Origin: VXPQ01 sp965116435 | Lineage (GTDB): Bacteria; Bacteroidota; Rhodothermia; Rhodothermales; VXPQ01 | NCBI GenBank assembly: GCA_965116435.1 | Contig: OZ220686.1 | Location: forward strand, 806,001 to 870,000 | Length of the DNA: 64,000 nt | Reading direction: 5' to 3' | Part shown: positions 43,343-51,961 of the stretch, piece by piece | Numbering within the stretch: position 1 is the first letter of the stretch | Layout of the letters: every line of letters begins with the position of its first letter | Notes under the pieces: model-generated | Databases searched by the model: none | What the model was told of the DNA's origin: nothing | The model's input: the letters and a program-made list of their open reading frames with translations, nothing else | Program-made: the position numbers and the translations under genes

Positions 43343-44185
43343 ATGAACACAGAAAAAAATAAAATTACTGTAGATGCAGAAAAGAAAACTATAATGGGGA
43401 TTGCGATTGGTGCAGGCACGATCTCGTTATTCCTATATTTTTTTGATGCTGTTCCTATAATGATCACAGCCTTTCTTAGTTTGATGCTGACAAGCCTATT
43501 ATATGCTTTTTTGGGAGGCATCAAAGATGCCGAACTGAAATGGAAGATGGGAAAAATAGGTGGTTCATTAGCGGGTATGGCCATTTTGGGAATTTTTATC
43601 AATCCCGAACTGGAAAAATACAATCCACCAATTAGCCCAATTGCCCCCAACCCTAATTCATGGATAGCCGTAGACAGTAGTGGATCATTTATTTCTGTTA
43701 CCATCGGGAAAGAAACGTACTCGAAAAATGTTACAGAATTTTTAAGGAATGCAGAATGGGGTGTTGAAATAGATTCAACGTTGATCTGGATTACGCAAGG
43801 AAATCGACATTTGGCACAACTTGATCCTATGGCGATCAAGCAAGTTGGCTTTTTTGACTCTATAAAAATGAGTCCTGGGAAGGGCATACAATATACTGAA
43901 CAGCTGACGGTTGGAGCGGAAGCAAATCTAACACCCACTTACCCTTTTACTATTCGTGCCACACAATTCAAAGATGAATATAACGAATTTCAGATTTTGA
44001 ACGAAAATAATGAAATTATTCTCGAGCGCGGATTGCTTCGAACAAAGAATTTCCGGGCATTTGAATATGACGAAAAACACTATCTTATTTTTGTCGTACG
44101 GGCAAACCACATTGACACCGAACGTGGGCCGTGGTCTGTTTTCGGACTAACACAGATTACTCGTACATTGAGCATAGCTCAATGA
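43343..44185 (+). CDS. Orphan membrane protein with soluble C-terminal domain
   Basis: 280 residues, unrecognised. Three hydrophobic segments lie near the N-terminus (residues about 17-35, 38-60 and 70-87; TIMGIAIGAGTISLFLYFF, ITAFLSLMLTSLLYAFLGG, IGGSLAGMAILGIFI). A C-terminal domain of about 190 residues rich in beta strands follows (FISVTIGKETYSK, EFQILNENNEIILERG, YLIFVVRANHIDTERG). Base composition is far more AT-rich than the flanking genes, suggesting transfer. It is flanked by two copies of the same MITE-like element, the right one inserted at its stop codon. An effector or sensor role is possible, but nothing in the sequence proves it. Confidence 0.65.
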   Translation: MNTEKNKITVDAEKKTIMGIAIGAGTISLFLYFFDAVPIMITAFLSLMLTSLLYAFLGGIKDAELKWKMGKIGGSLAGMAILGIFINPELEKYNPPISPIAPNPNSWIAVDSSGSFISVTIGKETYSKNVTEFLRNAEWGVEIDSTLIWITQGNRHLAQLDPMAIKQVGFFDSIKMSPGKGIQYTEQLTVGAEANLTPTYPFTIRATQFKDEYNEFQILNENNEIILERGLLRTKNFRAFEYDEKHYLIFVVRANHIDTERGPWSVFGLTQITRTLSIAQ

Positions 44186-44189
44186 CGCG

Positions 44190-44328
44190 GGTTATTATAA
44201 AGCATGCTTGACATTCTCGTTTTTTGTCGTATACGGGAGGGAAACAGAACAAAAACCAACCCACAGAGCAATGAAAGTCCCCGGAAAGCCAAGAAACCAA
44301 AGGTCGTCAAGCATTCTTTATAATAACC
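44190..44328. mobile_element. MITE-like element, copy 2
   Basis: 139 bases with terminal repeats GGTTATTATAAAGCATGC and, in inverted form, GGTTATTATAAAGAATGC. ATGACGCG (44182-44189) and ATGACGTG (44329-44336) flank it as an 8-base target duplication with one mismatch. The stop codon TGA of the preceding gene lies inside the duplicated target, so the insertion left the protein unchanged. Confidence 0.82.
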
Positions 44329-44507
44329 ATGACGTGGGGCATTTTTTGCATTTCATTTTACGGGACTTAATATAGAAACCTCTTATTTAATCCCCTCATA
44401 AGGTCTTTGTTTCGTATTTTTGGTTGTATAACCCGGGGATTACAAACCAAAATAACCGCTCCGCTCCTGGAGCGTAATTTCAACCAAGCCGCCCGGAGGG
44501 GCAGAAT

Positions 44508-44794
44508 GACATAAGCAAATCCTACCTGCAACAACTGATCGACACGCTCGACGAGAAACTCCCCGTCGAGTGTCCTGACGGAAACATATCCACGAAGGAC
44601 TTCTACATCGACATCTATTTCAAGCCGTCCGAGGTAAGAGACGAGTACGGCAATCATCGTATTGCAGGCCCGCCGTGCTACGCGGCAACAATAGGCTTGA
44701 TAAGAAACTCGTTGAATCCCTGGCAAAGTACGCGCTACAAGGGGTGCCGCCGTACTTGGTCTTTGCCGATGCGAAAGACAATGTTGGTGCCTAA
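44508..44794 (+). pseudogene. Frameshifted remnant of a small gene
   Basis: GGAGGGG followed by ATG-ACA-TAA shows a start with an immediate stop. One frame then reads SKSYLQQLIDTLDEKLPVEC ... FYIDIYFKPSEVRDEYGNHR (44514 to about 44650). Another frame continues LDKKLVESLAKYALQGVPPY-LVFADAKDNVGA-stop (about 44690-44794). Both pieces look like real protein and lie end to end in different frames, so at least two frameshifts are inferred. It overlaps the tail of the opposite gene at 44735-45100. Product unknown. Confidence 0.4.
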
Positions 44795-45100
44795 CCCCCT
44801 ACGGTTTGGCTCTGGCAAATCTATTCTGTCTGTTTCCCATGCTTCGTCTCCGTTGACCTCAAGTTGCCATTGGACATCTGTTGCAAGCCTGTATAGATCG
44901 TCGGCAATTTTGTAGGGGATACCCCTAAGGGAAATCTTCCAATGGACGGGACCTGGAAGTTTATTTCCCGACGTGTCTATGGGTTGGCCGTCTGGAGAGA
45001 ACTCCGTGATTTCCGAGGTTTCCGAAGCGTCAATCAGGATGTCGCTGGAGAAGTCATCGTGCTTGTCAATCTTGTAGCGGGCCCTTTTGATGGTGTACAT
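44735..45100 (-). CDS. Hypothetical protein
   Basis: 121 residues, not recognised. The sequence (MYTIKRARYKIDKHDDFSSD, ITEFSPDGQPIDTSGNKLPG, WQLEVNGDEAWETDRIDL) looks like a small beta-rich soluble protein. The last twenty or so residues are antisense to the decayed gene on the other strand, so the true end may differ. It lies between the MITE pair and the HAD/DprA/PRTase operon. The gap 45101-45217 contains nothing recognisable. Confidence 0.5.
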   Translation of the reverse strand: MYTIKRARYKIDKHDDFSSDILIDASETSEITEFSPDGQPIDTSGNKLPGPVHWKISLRGIPYKIADDLYRLATDVQWQLEVNGDEAWETDRIDLPEPNRRGLGTNIVFRIGKDQVRRHPL

Positions 45101-45217
45101 GGTTTCAGGGGTGTGGGGTTTGTGTGAAGCCCGTCAGGGCAGGGCGTATATCCTACGGATCCGACGGATCAAATGCAAGAATTCCCCCCGCTCCCTTGAC
45201 TTTCTCATTCTTGGGAT

Positions 45218-45811
45218 TTATAGCTGAGCAATCTCGCCGAACGTTAGCAATTCTGTCTCGTCTACCCTTGGGACCCTATCGCCGTAGCCGAAGGATGCCC
45301 ATGCAAACCGAATTCCTGCATTGCGGGCAGCGGCAGCATCGTCCTCTCGGTCACCGACGTAGACGACTTCACACGACACAGTCTCCTTCAGTGCCTCTAG
45401 TGCTAAAAGGATGGGACGCGGGTTGGGTTTATAAGTACGACATATCCCCGGATGCACGATCGTCTGAAAGAAATTGTAGATTCCAGCTTTGGCGAGCATC
45501 GGAATTGCAATAGCACCGGACAAGCTAGTGACAATGCCAAGCTTGGTGCCTCGGTCGGAAATCTCACTAAGGCTTGCCATAACCTCAGAATATAGGGGGA
45601 TCGCCTCGTGGGTGTCCTCAATCATCCGGATCAGGCGGCTCCGCGAGACACCGAGGTCTTTGCTTAGACTGATAAGCGACTTCCCCTGCCGGAGTTCGCA
45701 CTCGATATGGTCTACAATAGCTGCCCCAGTGCGCCCAAGCACACGGCTGTACCAAGGATAGCTGTCCCAGACGGTGCCATCTAAATCAAGGAGTACGACC
45801 CTGGTAGCCAT
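45218..45811 (-). CDS. HAD-superfamily hydrolase, third gene of PRTase/DprA/HAD operon
   Basis: 197 residues. HAD motif I LLDLDGTVWDS with nucleophile Asp, motif II in LGIVTSLSG, motif III Lys in CRTYKPNPRPIL and motif IV VVYVGDREDD are all present, so an active phosphatase is likely. Its start lies 31 bases inside the DprA gene, indicating translational coupling. In this setting the substrate may be a nucleotide or sugar phosphate linked to the phosphoribosyltransferase; that is inference. Confidence 0.8.
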   Translation of the reverse strand: MATRVVLLDLDGTVWDSYPWYSRVLGRTGAAIVDHIECELRQGKSLISLSKDLGVSRSRLIRMIEDTHEAIPLYSEVMASLSEISDRGTKLGIVTSLSGAIAIPMLAKAGIYNFFQTIVHPGICRTYKPNPRPILLALEALKETVSCEVVYVGDREDDAAAARNAGIRFAWASFGYGDRVPRVDETELLTFGEIAQL

Positions 45812-46758
45812 TCCAAAAACTCTTGCTCCGATGTATCGGTGGTGAACAACGCATCGTCATGCTGAAGTTCCTCACCGATCTTGGCGTTCCCCGAGGTATC
45901 TTCCCGTCCGTCAGTCTTGCATGTAGCGACAGGCTTCTTCTGCTCCCTGGCAAATCGATAGGCGTTCATTGCTCCACCTTTCAGCGACGATTGACTGACG
46001 AATACCGCTCTTGAGCAGGCCACGATAAGCTTATTCCGCTTGCGAAGCGTCAGCTTGGATGCACCAGTGCCGAAAGCAAACTGGCTCAGCATTACGGCAC
46101 CCGTGTATTCGAGGAGTTGCTTCCACAGACCACCATTCTCGGGTGGAAACGGGCGATCCAATCCCCCCGGAAGAATGCAGATTGTAGCCCCGCCCTTTTC
46201 GAGCGCAGCCCGATGACCAATGGTGTCTGCCCCAAGTGCGAACCCTGACCCAATCACAAAGCCCGCTTGCACAGCGCCAGAGGCCAAAACTGTATGAATT
46301 CGGGAATACGGCCGCCGAATCGCACGCGATCCAACGCATGCAACGACAAGTTCAGACCGTAGAACCTCACAGTTTCCCCGTGCATAGAGTACTGGCTCAG
46401 GGATGTTGCTGTGGAAAACGTTGGTGGGGTAGCAGGGGTGTCGATATGTCAATATTACTCCCTGCAACTCTTTGGCCCGCCGAATCTGGCGTTCTGCCCG
46501 CGCCCACGCGGTGTTGCGGGTTTCGTCTGTCATCTCGGTAATTGCGGTACGGAACTGCTCACCCCTCTTTCCCCTAATGGGAAGTATCCTGTGATCGTCT
46601 AACACATTGACTGGATCCAATCCGGCTTCGTACAACTGCTTGAACTTCTGAGGACCAAACTGGTTGATCGAATCCAGTGCATAGATGCTCGCGAGTTCTC
46701 GGACGTTTGGACCACTTGTTGATATGTCGGCGGCTACCTGTCGCATGAATTCGCGCAT
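45781..46758 (-). CDS. DprA/Smf-like Rossmann-fold protein
   Basis: 325 residues. The DprA fold is shown by LVVACVGSRAIRRPYSRI, GFVIGSGFALGADTIGHRAA, GGATICILPGGLDRPFPPEN and RKRNKLIVACSRAVFV. A helical N-terminal part (INQFGPQKFKQLYEAGLDPV) is helix-hairpin-helix-like. DprA proteins bind single-stranded DNA or nucleotides. From memory, ShosTA pairs a DprA-like protein with a PRTase toxin in anti-phage defence; the neighbouring PRTase supports that reading. It lies 33 bases after the PRTase gene and overlaps the HAD gene. Confidence 0.82.
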   Translation of the reverse strand: MREFMRQVAADISTSGPNVRELASIYALDSINQFGPQKFKQLYEAGLDPVNVLDDHRILPIRGKRGEQFRTAITEMTDETRNTAWARAERQIRRAKELQGVILTYRHPCYPTNVFHSNIPEPVLYARGNCEVLRSELVVACVGSRAIRRPYSRIHTVLASGAVQAGFVIGSGFALGADTIGHRAALEKGGATICILPGGLDRPFPPENGGLWKQLLEYTGAVMLSQFAFGTGASKLTLRKRNKLIVACSRAVFVSQSSLKGGAMNAYRFAREQKKPVATCKTDGREDTSGNAKIGEELQHDDALFTTDTSEQEFLEWLPGSYSLI

Positions 46759-46791
46759 CTTGATCGAGTAAGGGTCACTTGGGCCGGCGGC

Positions 46792-47763
46792 TCAACTCCG
46801 TTCCGTGTGGAACAGACTGAGTGCAAACACACTTCTAACACCCTTCTCAAGGAGCATGCATGCTGCCGTCTTCATCGTGGCCCCCGTTGTGATGATGTCA
46901 TCCACAACGGCAACTCTACGCCCATGTAATACCGGATCCTTAGGCACAGCCCAAGCGCGTCTCAGTGCTTTCTCGCGGGCCTTTCCAGAAACCATTCTGT
47001 GATTCTCATAGTCACGGATAGTCGTGATCGCCTCCCTGATAGGGATGGCCAACTCGTCTCTTATTGCCTCGGCCAACTCTTTGGGAATACAACCTCCCCG
47101 CTCCTCTGCACGTGAATGGGATGTCGGGATCGGAACGAGAGCGTCTACGGCTCTGACAAGCGGAGTATGGTGGCACATGTAAGAGGCTAGCAAAAACCCT
47201 ACAAATCGGCTCACCGGTCTCTGTATCTCCTTTTTCTGCAAACGAAGGATCTGGCTCATGGGATCCGCCCATTCCCTATCCCATTGGCGGGACCGGTAAG
47301 ATGCAGCCGCATAGACGCCTTCAATGGCAGAATCAAATCGCTTTGTTTTCAGTTTCCGCGACGGCGAGACACCAATCTTATGGTGAGCACATGTTGCGAT
47401 CGCATAGAGATCCCTCCCTCGGCACGAATCGCATTCGTCCTCGAAGCGTCGGGCCATCTCTCGGAGGTCTGATGTCTTCCCCCGACGGATTCGCAGAAGG
47501 TGGATCCGCTCTTCAATGAGAAAACGATTGATGGGCGAATCGTTCGGAATCCTCTGCAGTTCTTTCTTGGCCTCACCGAAGCGGTGAGCCACAATCATTT
47601 CGCTGGCAAGTCGGTAACGAGCCTCGCTTTCAACCGCTCGGCTCTCACGCGTCTGCTCGGAAAGCAGCTCAAGCCACTCAAGTGCTTCAGACGGATTGTA
47701 CGATGATTCGAGACTCTCCTTTGCTCGACAGATGATATACTGGTCGCTGAATGCCAAACCCAT
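46792..47763 (-). CDS. ComF-like phosphoribosyltransferase with N-terminal helical domain
   Basis: 323 residues. The C-terminal half is a type I PRTase: VDALVPIPTSHSRAEERGG, YENHRMVSGKAREKALRRAW and the PRPP loop VAVVDDIITTGATMKTAA. The N-terminal half is helical (SYNPSEALEWLELLSEQTRE) with a short Cys pair (CDSCRGRDLYAIATCAHH), unlike plain ComF. It is the first gene of the operon with DprA-like and HAD genes. ComF and DprA are natural-competence proteins, but this compact trio in an island better fits a toxin/defence module such as ShosTA (inference). Confidence 0.8.
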   Translation of the reverse strand: MGLAFSDQYIICRAKESLESSYNPSEALEWLELLSEQTRESRAVESEARYRLASEMIVAHRFGEAKKELQRIPNDSPINRFLIEERIHLLRIRRGKTSDLREMARRFEDECDSCRGRDLYAIATCAHHKIGVSPSRKLKTKRFDSAIEGVYAAASYRSRQWDREWADPMSQILRLQKKEIQRPVSRFVGFLLASYMCHHTPLVRAVDALVPIPTSHSRAEERGGCIPKELAEAIRDELAIPIREAITTIRDYENHRMVSGKAREKALRRAWAVPKDPVLHGRRVAVVDDIITTGATMKTAACMLLEKGVRSVFALSLFHTERS

Positions 47764-47831
47764 AGTTCACATCCGTTACTTAGAAATGGTCCGGGAAATT
47801 CGGACAGGTCGTTTATTAGGATTGCGCTGGG

Positions 47832-48181
47832 TCATGCCGCCTCCGGCAGCACCTTTCGTCTGTAGTATACGTCGCAGGGCGTCAAGTTGTCAAGGCCCTG
47901 GTGCGGATTTTTTTCGTTGAAGTAACCGATGCGCTCTCGCGCCTCGACTGGCCTTGCATACGCATGCAGATTGATCTCTTCCACCTTGGGTTGCGCCAGA
48001 AGCGCTCCACGTACACATTGTCCAGCCACCGGCCCTTCCCGTCCATCGTGTTAGAGACGCGGTACGCAAGCGCCTTGCGGCTGTGCCAGTCGATCACCGC
48101 CGTCAGGTACATGGCGCCGCGCGCCATCGGGATGTACGTAATGTCCGCCGCATACGCATGGCCCGGTCTGTCTATCGTCAT
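47832..48181 (-). pseudogene. IS3-family transposase OrfB remnant
   Basis: RPGHAYAADITYIPMARGAM-YLTAVIDWHSRKALAYRVS is the start of the rve/DDE core with the first Asp. The usual ~80 residues after VSNTMD are missing, and the frame jumps straight to GKGRWLDNVYVERFWR. A frameshift follows, and the end continues in another frame (KVEEINLHAYARPVEARERI, FNEKNPHQGL, TPCDVYYRRKV). The N-terminal half of OrfB is also absent. It is clearly inactive. Confidence 0.85.
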
Positions 48182-48207
48182 GGTCTTGAGCAGGGCCTTG
48201 CGCTCGG

Positions 48208-48501
48208 CTACAGGCCGCGACCGAGCGCTTGCGATAAAAAATCCTTCTCCATCGACAACTGCCCTATCTTGGCGTGAAGCGCCTTAATCTCCTCCTCGCG
48301 TTCGCCGGAAGGGGCAGAGCGGCCTCGGGCGAATAGCTCTGGGCCATGCTCCAGCGCATGTCTCTTCCAGGACTGTATCTGGTTCGGATGCACTTCAAAG
48401 CGGGCGGCGAGGTCCGCCAGCGTGCTGTCGCCGCGTAGGGCGGCGAAGGCCACCTTCGTCTTGAAGGCGGGGCTGTGGGGTCTACGGGTGCGTTTGGGCA
48501 T
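48208..48501 (-). CDS. IS3-family transposase OrfA
   Basis: 97 residues. MPKRTRRPHSPAFKTKVAFA and AALRGDSTLADLAARFEVHP with NQIQSWKRHALEHG form the helix-turn-helix of OrfA, followed by a leucine-zipper-like EREEEIKALHAKIGQLSMEKDFL. Length is normal, but without OrfB the element is dead. Confidence 0.85.
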   Translation of the reverse strand: MPKRTRRPHSPAFKTKVAFAALRGDSTLADLAARFEVHPNQIQSWKRHALEHGPELFARGRSAPSGEREEEIKALHAKIGQLSMEKDFLSQALGRGL

Positions 48502-48625
48502 GGAATGTCTCTTTTAGGTTGGCTGGATTGGAACAAGATCGCAATCCTACACCTTAAAATCCCGCAAACGCTATCCGACGAAGCCGAACCACCTATAGTG
48601 TCAACCAAACACTAAACCTGTACAT

Positions 48626-51535
48626 CTAATGGCGTACGTGCAGTGTTGGTTCAAGGGCAAGTTTTTGTGTAAGTTTTTCAACGACCGAAGGCTCAATATT
48701 GAGCACATCTTGGCATAGTCTGGCATTCAATTCGCAGCGCACAGGGTCAGTTACAAGGCCACTAAATCCCTGCAACAACTTCCCTTTCAAATTCTCGTAG
48801 ATATCTACAGCCGTTGCAAGTTGTTCATTCGACAGTTTGTTTACATCCAATATCGGAAGTGTCTCAGATAGTTCATGAGTGAGTCTAGATCTGCCTAAGT
48901 ACGGCCTATTGCTGTGTAGGATTCTAAGCAAAAGGCCTGGTGTGGAGTTTAGCCACAAACATAAAGCTTCCTCTTTTCCCAGTGCAGGAGATCGAGGTAT
49001 AAGTGTAATCCACGAACTAACACCAAGCATTGGGGTATTTGTCAATACTGCTGCCACTCGTTGTGGTGCCATACCCAGATCACAAGCCAATTGCAGACGC
49101 CCCTGACGTGCGAGCATCGCATCTTGGGTAAAAGGATCTCTATCACTGCGTCGTTCAAGACGTGCATCGGCTTTTGCTTCGAGAGTAGTGTTCCTTATCG
49201 ATTTGTGGTGCCAAAGGACCGGAATTCCAGTCCGCAGATTGTCGTTTGTCTCAAAAATATTAAACAAACCTTGTTTGGGATTCTTGACCTGCATATGGTA
49301 AGGCCCCAAATCCATTACAACCTGCAATTCCGTCAAGGGAACACTAGCCAATGGACCATATGCACTAGTGCGCATACCCTCCGCTATCAACGCCAATTCC
49401 GATTGTGCAAATGTCGTATATGACCAAGCATCATCTGTTAAGTTTTTCTGTGGGACCGCGATCATACTACCCCAAGCTGTCTCGCCAATATCTATACTTC
49501 TTGACTCAAGAGAAACAGCATCCTCATCCATTGCAAGTAGCTTACGCATCAGGGTCATAGCTTCCACTGGTTCATCTGGGTTATGAATTAGATTAACAAA
49601 TTTAACTTCACTACGATTCAAACTCAAGACATCTTTCGTAGCAACGATCAGTACCTCGGCAATACGCGTTGATTCCGAAAACGAAACCCAGCGTCGTCCT
49701 GGCAGGCCCTTTTTGGCACTCCGATTGCGAATGTCGTGACTTACAATGACCCAATCAATCGCATACTTACTCAACAGTAACTGTCTTATTCCACTCCATC
49801 GACTTCCCGTCAGCATTGTCGCTGGTAGTACAAAAGCGATGCGTCCATTCACAGCCAAATTTTCATCGGCAAGTACTACGAAAGCTGATCCCAAGCCCGC
49901 ATAAAGACTCGCGGGAGTCCCTTGCAAAGATTTCTTTAGTGACGCTTTCATCTTCTCTGCATCACCCGCATTAAGAAGAGACCCAAATATTGGGTTCCAG
50001 AGAGTATTTTTTTTGTCGCCCGGGCCGCCTGCTCGCGTATAGGGGGGGTTCGCAATAATCAGATGGCACTCACGGGGCATGATGACATCATCATCTACTT
50101 CACCAGTACCCGTAACTCTTACCGAGACTTCTTCTTCGAATAGCGGGAGTCGAGCTGCATTTCCTTTACTGGGTGAACTAACGAGAAAATCCAAACTACC
50201 CAAGCGTGGCACACCATCGTCCACATCGTGTCGTACGCGCCACAGATTCATATCTTGTATGAGCTGCCGCGCTTCTGCCATGCAAAGTGTAGAGGCCGCC
50301 AAATGAATCGCCGCTGGAACCACATCGAAACCGTACAATGCCCTTTCTAATACGAACCGCACTACTTCTCGTTCATCTGCCAACATAGATCCACCGCGAC
50401 GCCCATGCTTGAGAATTTCCTGCGCTACTGCCATCAGCAAAGTGCCGCTTCCACATGCTGGATCTACAATTCGCAAGGTGGCTACGGATTTGGGATCTGA
50501 GAAATCGATTTGAGCCCAGCACTTGTTGCGCTCGTCGAATGCCAGTCCCGCAAGCAGAATCGCTGCGGGGATAGTTGTATAGTTCGTTGCGAGAAACTTT
50601 CTCGAATCCAAAAGTCGATGAAAAATTCGACCCGCCACATCGTGGCGGCGTATCGCGCCGATCTCCGCAATCTCCGCCGCCGCCTGCTTCAAAACACTTA
50701 CTGCTTGACGGTTGGTCGGTGCCGGTGTGGTTTTTAACGTCTCTTTGGCGATGTGAAAAATCGGCCACCAGTTGATTTCCAGTATCTCAATCCACTGCCG
50801 CACTAAATGATCCGGTCCACGCTCTGGATCAGGACGCAGAATACGCTTGCTGTGATGTTCTGGCGAAAGTAGCGAAGTGTCCAAATGTCGAGCTAGAAGC
50901 TCTTGGAATAACATTGCATTGAGCCAAATAAGTGCCTTTGTTGCAGGGCCGTCCTGTTGCTCACTTCGATTTTCTGGATCAACCCTCGAAAGCACGTCAC
51001 CTGCAACCTTGATGGCTTGCGCCGCACGCCTTACTGTTTCTTCAATACCAATTCCATTATCACTTTGTATCCAGTAGTCGCGCAAAATCTCCGCAAGTGT
51101 TGCAACACTCCCCACCGTTTCTTCGCTCCAAGGATCTCCAAAATACCGGTAGGCAATAACCAAGTCCTCACACGATGCAAGATTTGATTCTGTCTGGCTT
51201 TCGGGAAGCTCTGCCAGCCTTGGAGGGTAGCCGACAGCAACCACGAGCCGCACCGGCAGACCATTCACTATTGCTGGTGCGTCATCCAGCAGCCTCTTGT
51301 CTGCGTCAGATTTCGCGGGGCTTCCAAACTCGGCTTCAACAACCACTGCATAGTCGTCAAAGTCAAGAAGAACGTCAGCCTGACCGTGAGAATCGCCAAA
51401 CACACGACGCTGCTCCCCTTCCGCGCTTAATCCTTCGAGGCGGAGTAGCCGCGCTAATGACAAGTTGTAGGCGACTTCCGTTGAGTTGCTATTCATGCTA
51501 CGTGAAAAGGTTCGGTTCGTCCAGTTCAGTTCCAT
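48626..51535 (-). CDS. One-protein restriction-modification-like adenine methylase (type IIG/Eco57I-like)
   Basis: 969 residues. The N-terminal region has a possible PD-(D/E)xK strand pair (GQADVLLDFDDYAVVVEAEF, residues about 52-71). The central N6-adenine methyltransferase shows motif I IVDPACGSGTLLMAV and motif IV LIIANPPYTRAGG, followed by the typical SAFVVLADENLAVNGRIAFVLP. The C-terminal ~300 residues should hold target recognition (LWHHKSIRNTTLEAKADARL, LGVSSWITLIPRSPALGKEE). This is the layout of enzymes that cut and methylate in one chain, or of BREX/PglX-like methylases. The Cys/Asn content and weaker GC suggest transfer. No separate specificity or nuclease gene is adjacent except the protein at 51962-54202. 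Confidence 0.8.
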   Translation of the reverse strand: MELNWTNRTFSRSMNSNSTEVAYNLSLARLLRLEGLSAEGEQRRVFGDSHGQADVLLDFDDYAVVVEAEFGSPAKSDADKRLLDDAPAIVNGLPVRLVVAVGYPPRLAELPESQTESNLASCEDLVIAYRYFGDPWSEETVGSVATLAEILRDYWIQSDNGIGIEETVRRAAQAIKVAGDVLSRVDPENRSEQQDGPATKALIWLNAMLFQELLARHLDTSLLSPEHHSKRILRPDPERGPDHLVRQWIEILEINWWPIFHIAKETLKTTPAPTNRQAVSVLKQAAAEIAEIGAIRRHDVAGRIFHRLLDSRKFLATNYTTIPAAILLAGLAFDERNKCWAQIDFSDPKSVATLRIVDPACGSGTLLMAVAQEILKHGRRGGSMLADEREVVRFVLERALYGFDVVPAAIHLAASTLCMAEARQLIQDMNLWRVRHDVDDGVPRLGSLDFLVSSPSKGNAARLPLFEEEVSVRVTGTGEVDDDVIMPRECHLIIANPPYTRAGGPGDKKNTLWNPIFGSLLNAGDAEKMKASLKKSLQGTPASLYAGLGSAFVVLADENLAVNGRIAFVLPATMLTGSRWSGIRQLLLSKYAIDWVIVSHDIRNRSAKKGLPGRRWVSFSESTRIAEVLIVATKDVLSLNRSEVKFVNLIHNPDEPVEAMTLMRKLLAMDEDAVSLESRSIDIGETAWGSMIAVPQKNLTDDAWSYTTFAQSELALIAEGMRTSAYGPLASVPLTELQVVMDLGPYHMQVKNPKQGLFNIFETNDNLRTGIPVLWHHKSIRNTTLEAKADARLERRSDRDPFTQDAMLARQGRLQLACDLGMAPQRVAAVLTNTPMLGVSSWITLIPRSPALGKEEALCLWLNSTPGLLLRILHSNRPYLGRSRLTHELSETLPILDVNKLSNEQLATAVDIYENLKGKLLQGFSGLVTDPVRCELNARLCQDVLNIEPSVVEKLTQKLALEPTLHVRH

Positions 51536-51643
51536 TGATCTTGCAGTTAGATCAGTTATTCTGTCACAGGAAGATACGATTCTAATCGAAGCCTGTCAAG
51601 TAAAAAGAATAATTTGGGAATTATAGACAATCCTTGACAAGGA

Positions 51644-51811
51644 CTACTTTCTCGGCGGAGGCTTGATCCCCGCCTTGCGATCTGCTTGGTCGCAGATGAG
51701 ATTCGCTACGCCCTCCAAGTCCTTCATGCTGGCGAGCGGCTCCGAGCGATCAGGAACCGGCTTCGCCTTGCACGGAAGCAGCTGGGAAACTATGGTTTTG
51801 CGAATACGCAT
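51644..51811 (-). CDS. Small hypothetical protein (55 residues)
   Basis: MRIRKTIVSQLLPCKAKPVP followed by DRSEPLASMKDLEGVANLIC and DQADRKAGIKPPPRK. It has a natural composition and lies between the methylase and the large nuclease-like gene. The frame is open upstream for about 25 more codons (LDFLGEKTYLTA) without a clear start, so it may be a fragment. Function unknown. Confidence 0.4.
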   Translation of the reverse strand: MRIRKTIVSQLLPCKAKPVPDRSEPLASMKDLEGVANLICDQADRKAGIKPPPRK

Positions 51812-51961
51812 GGCAGTAAGATAAGTCTTCTCACCGAGAAAGTCAAGCCCCTGTCGCAGAAAATGGACGAGCCATGAACAGATTCAGATGGTTCCGGGCG
51901 GACTTTACCTACAGGATAAGTATAAAAACCCGTTACTTCCATAATTTTCGAAAAAACGCCT

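Larger units (their letters stand above)
47815..48552 (-). mobile_element. Decayed IS3-family insertion sequence
   Basis: About 740 bases bounded by a 10-base inverted repeat: TAGGATTGCG at 47817-47826 and CGCAATCCTA at 48540-48549. It contains a complete-looking OrfA and a badly shortened OrfB. A full IS3 element is about 1.2-1.3 kb, so roughly 0.5 kb is missing and the copy cannot move by itself. It separates the PRTase operon from the methylase gene. Confidence 0.82.
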
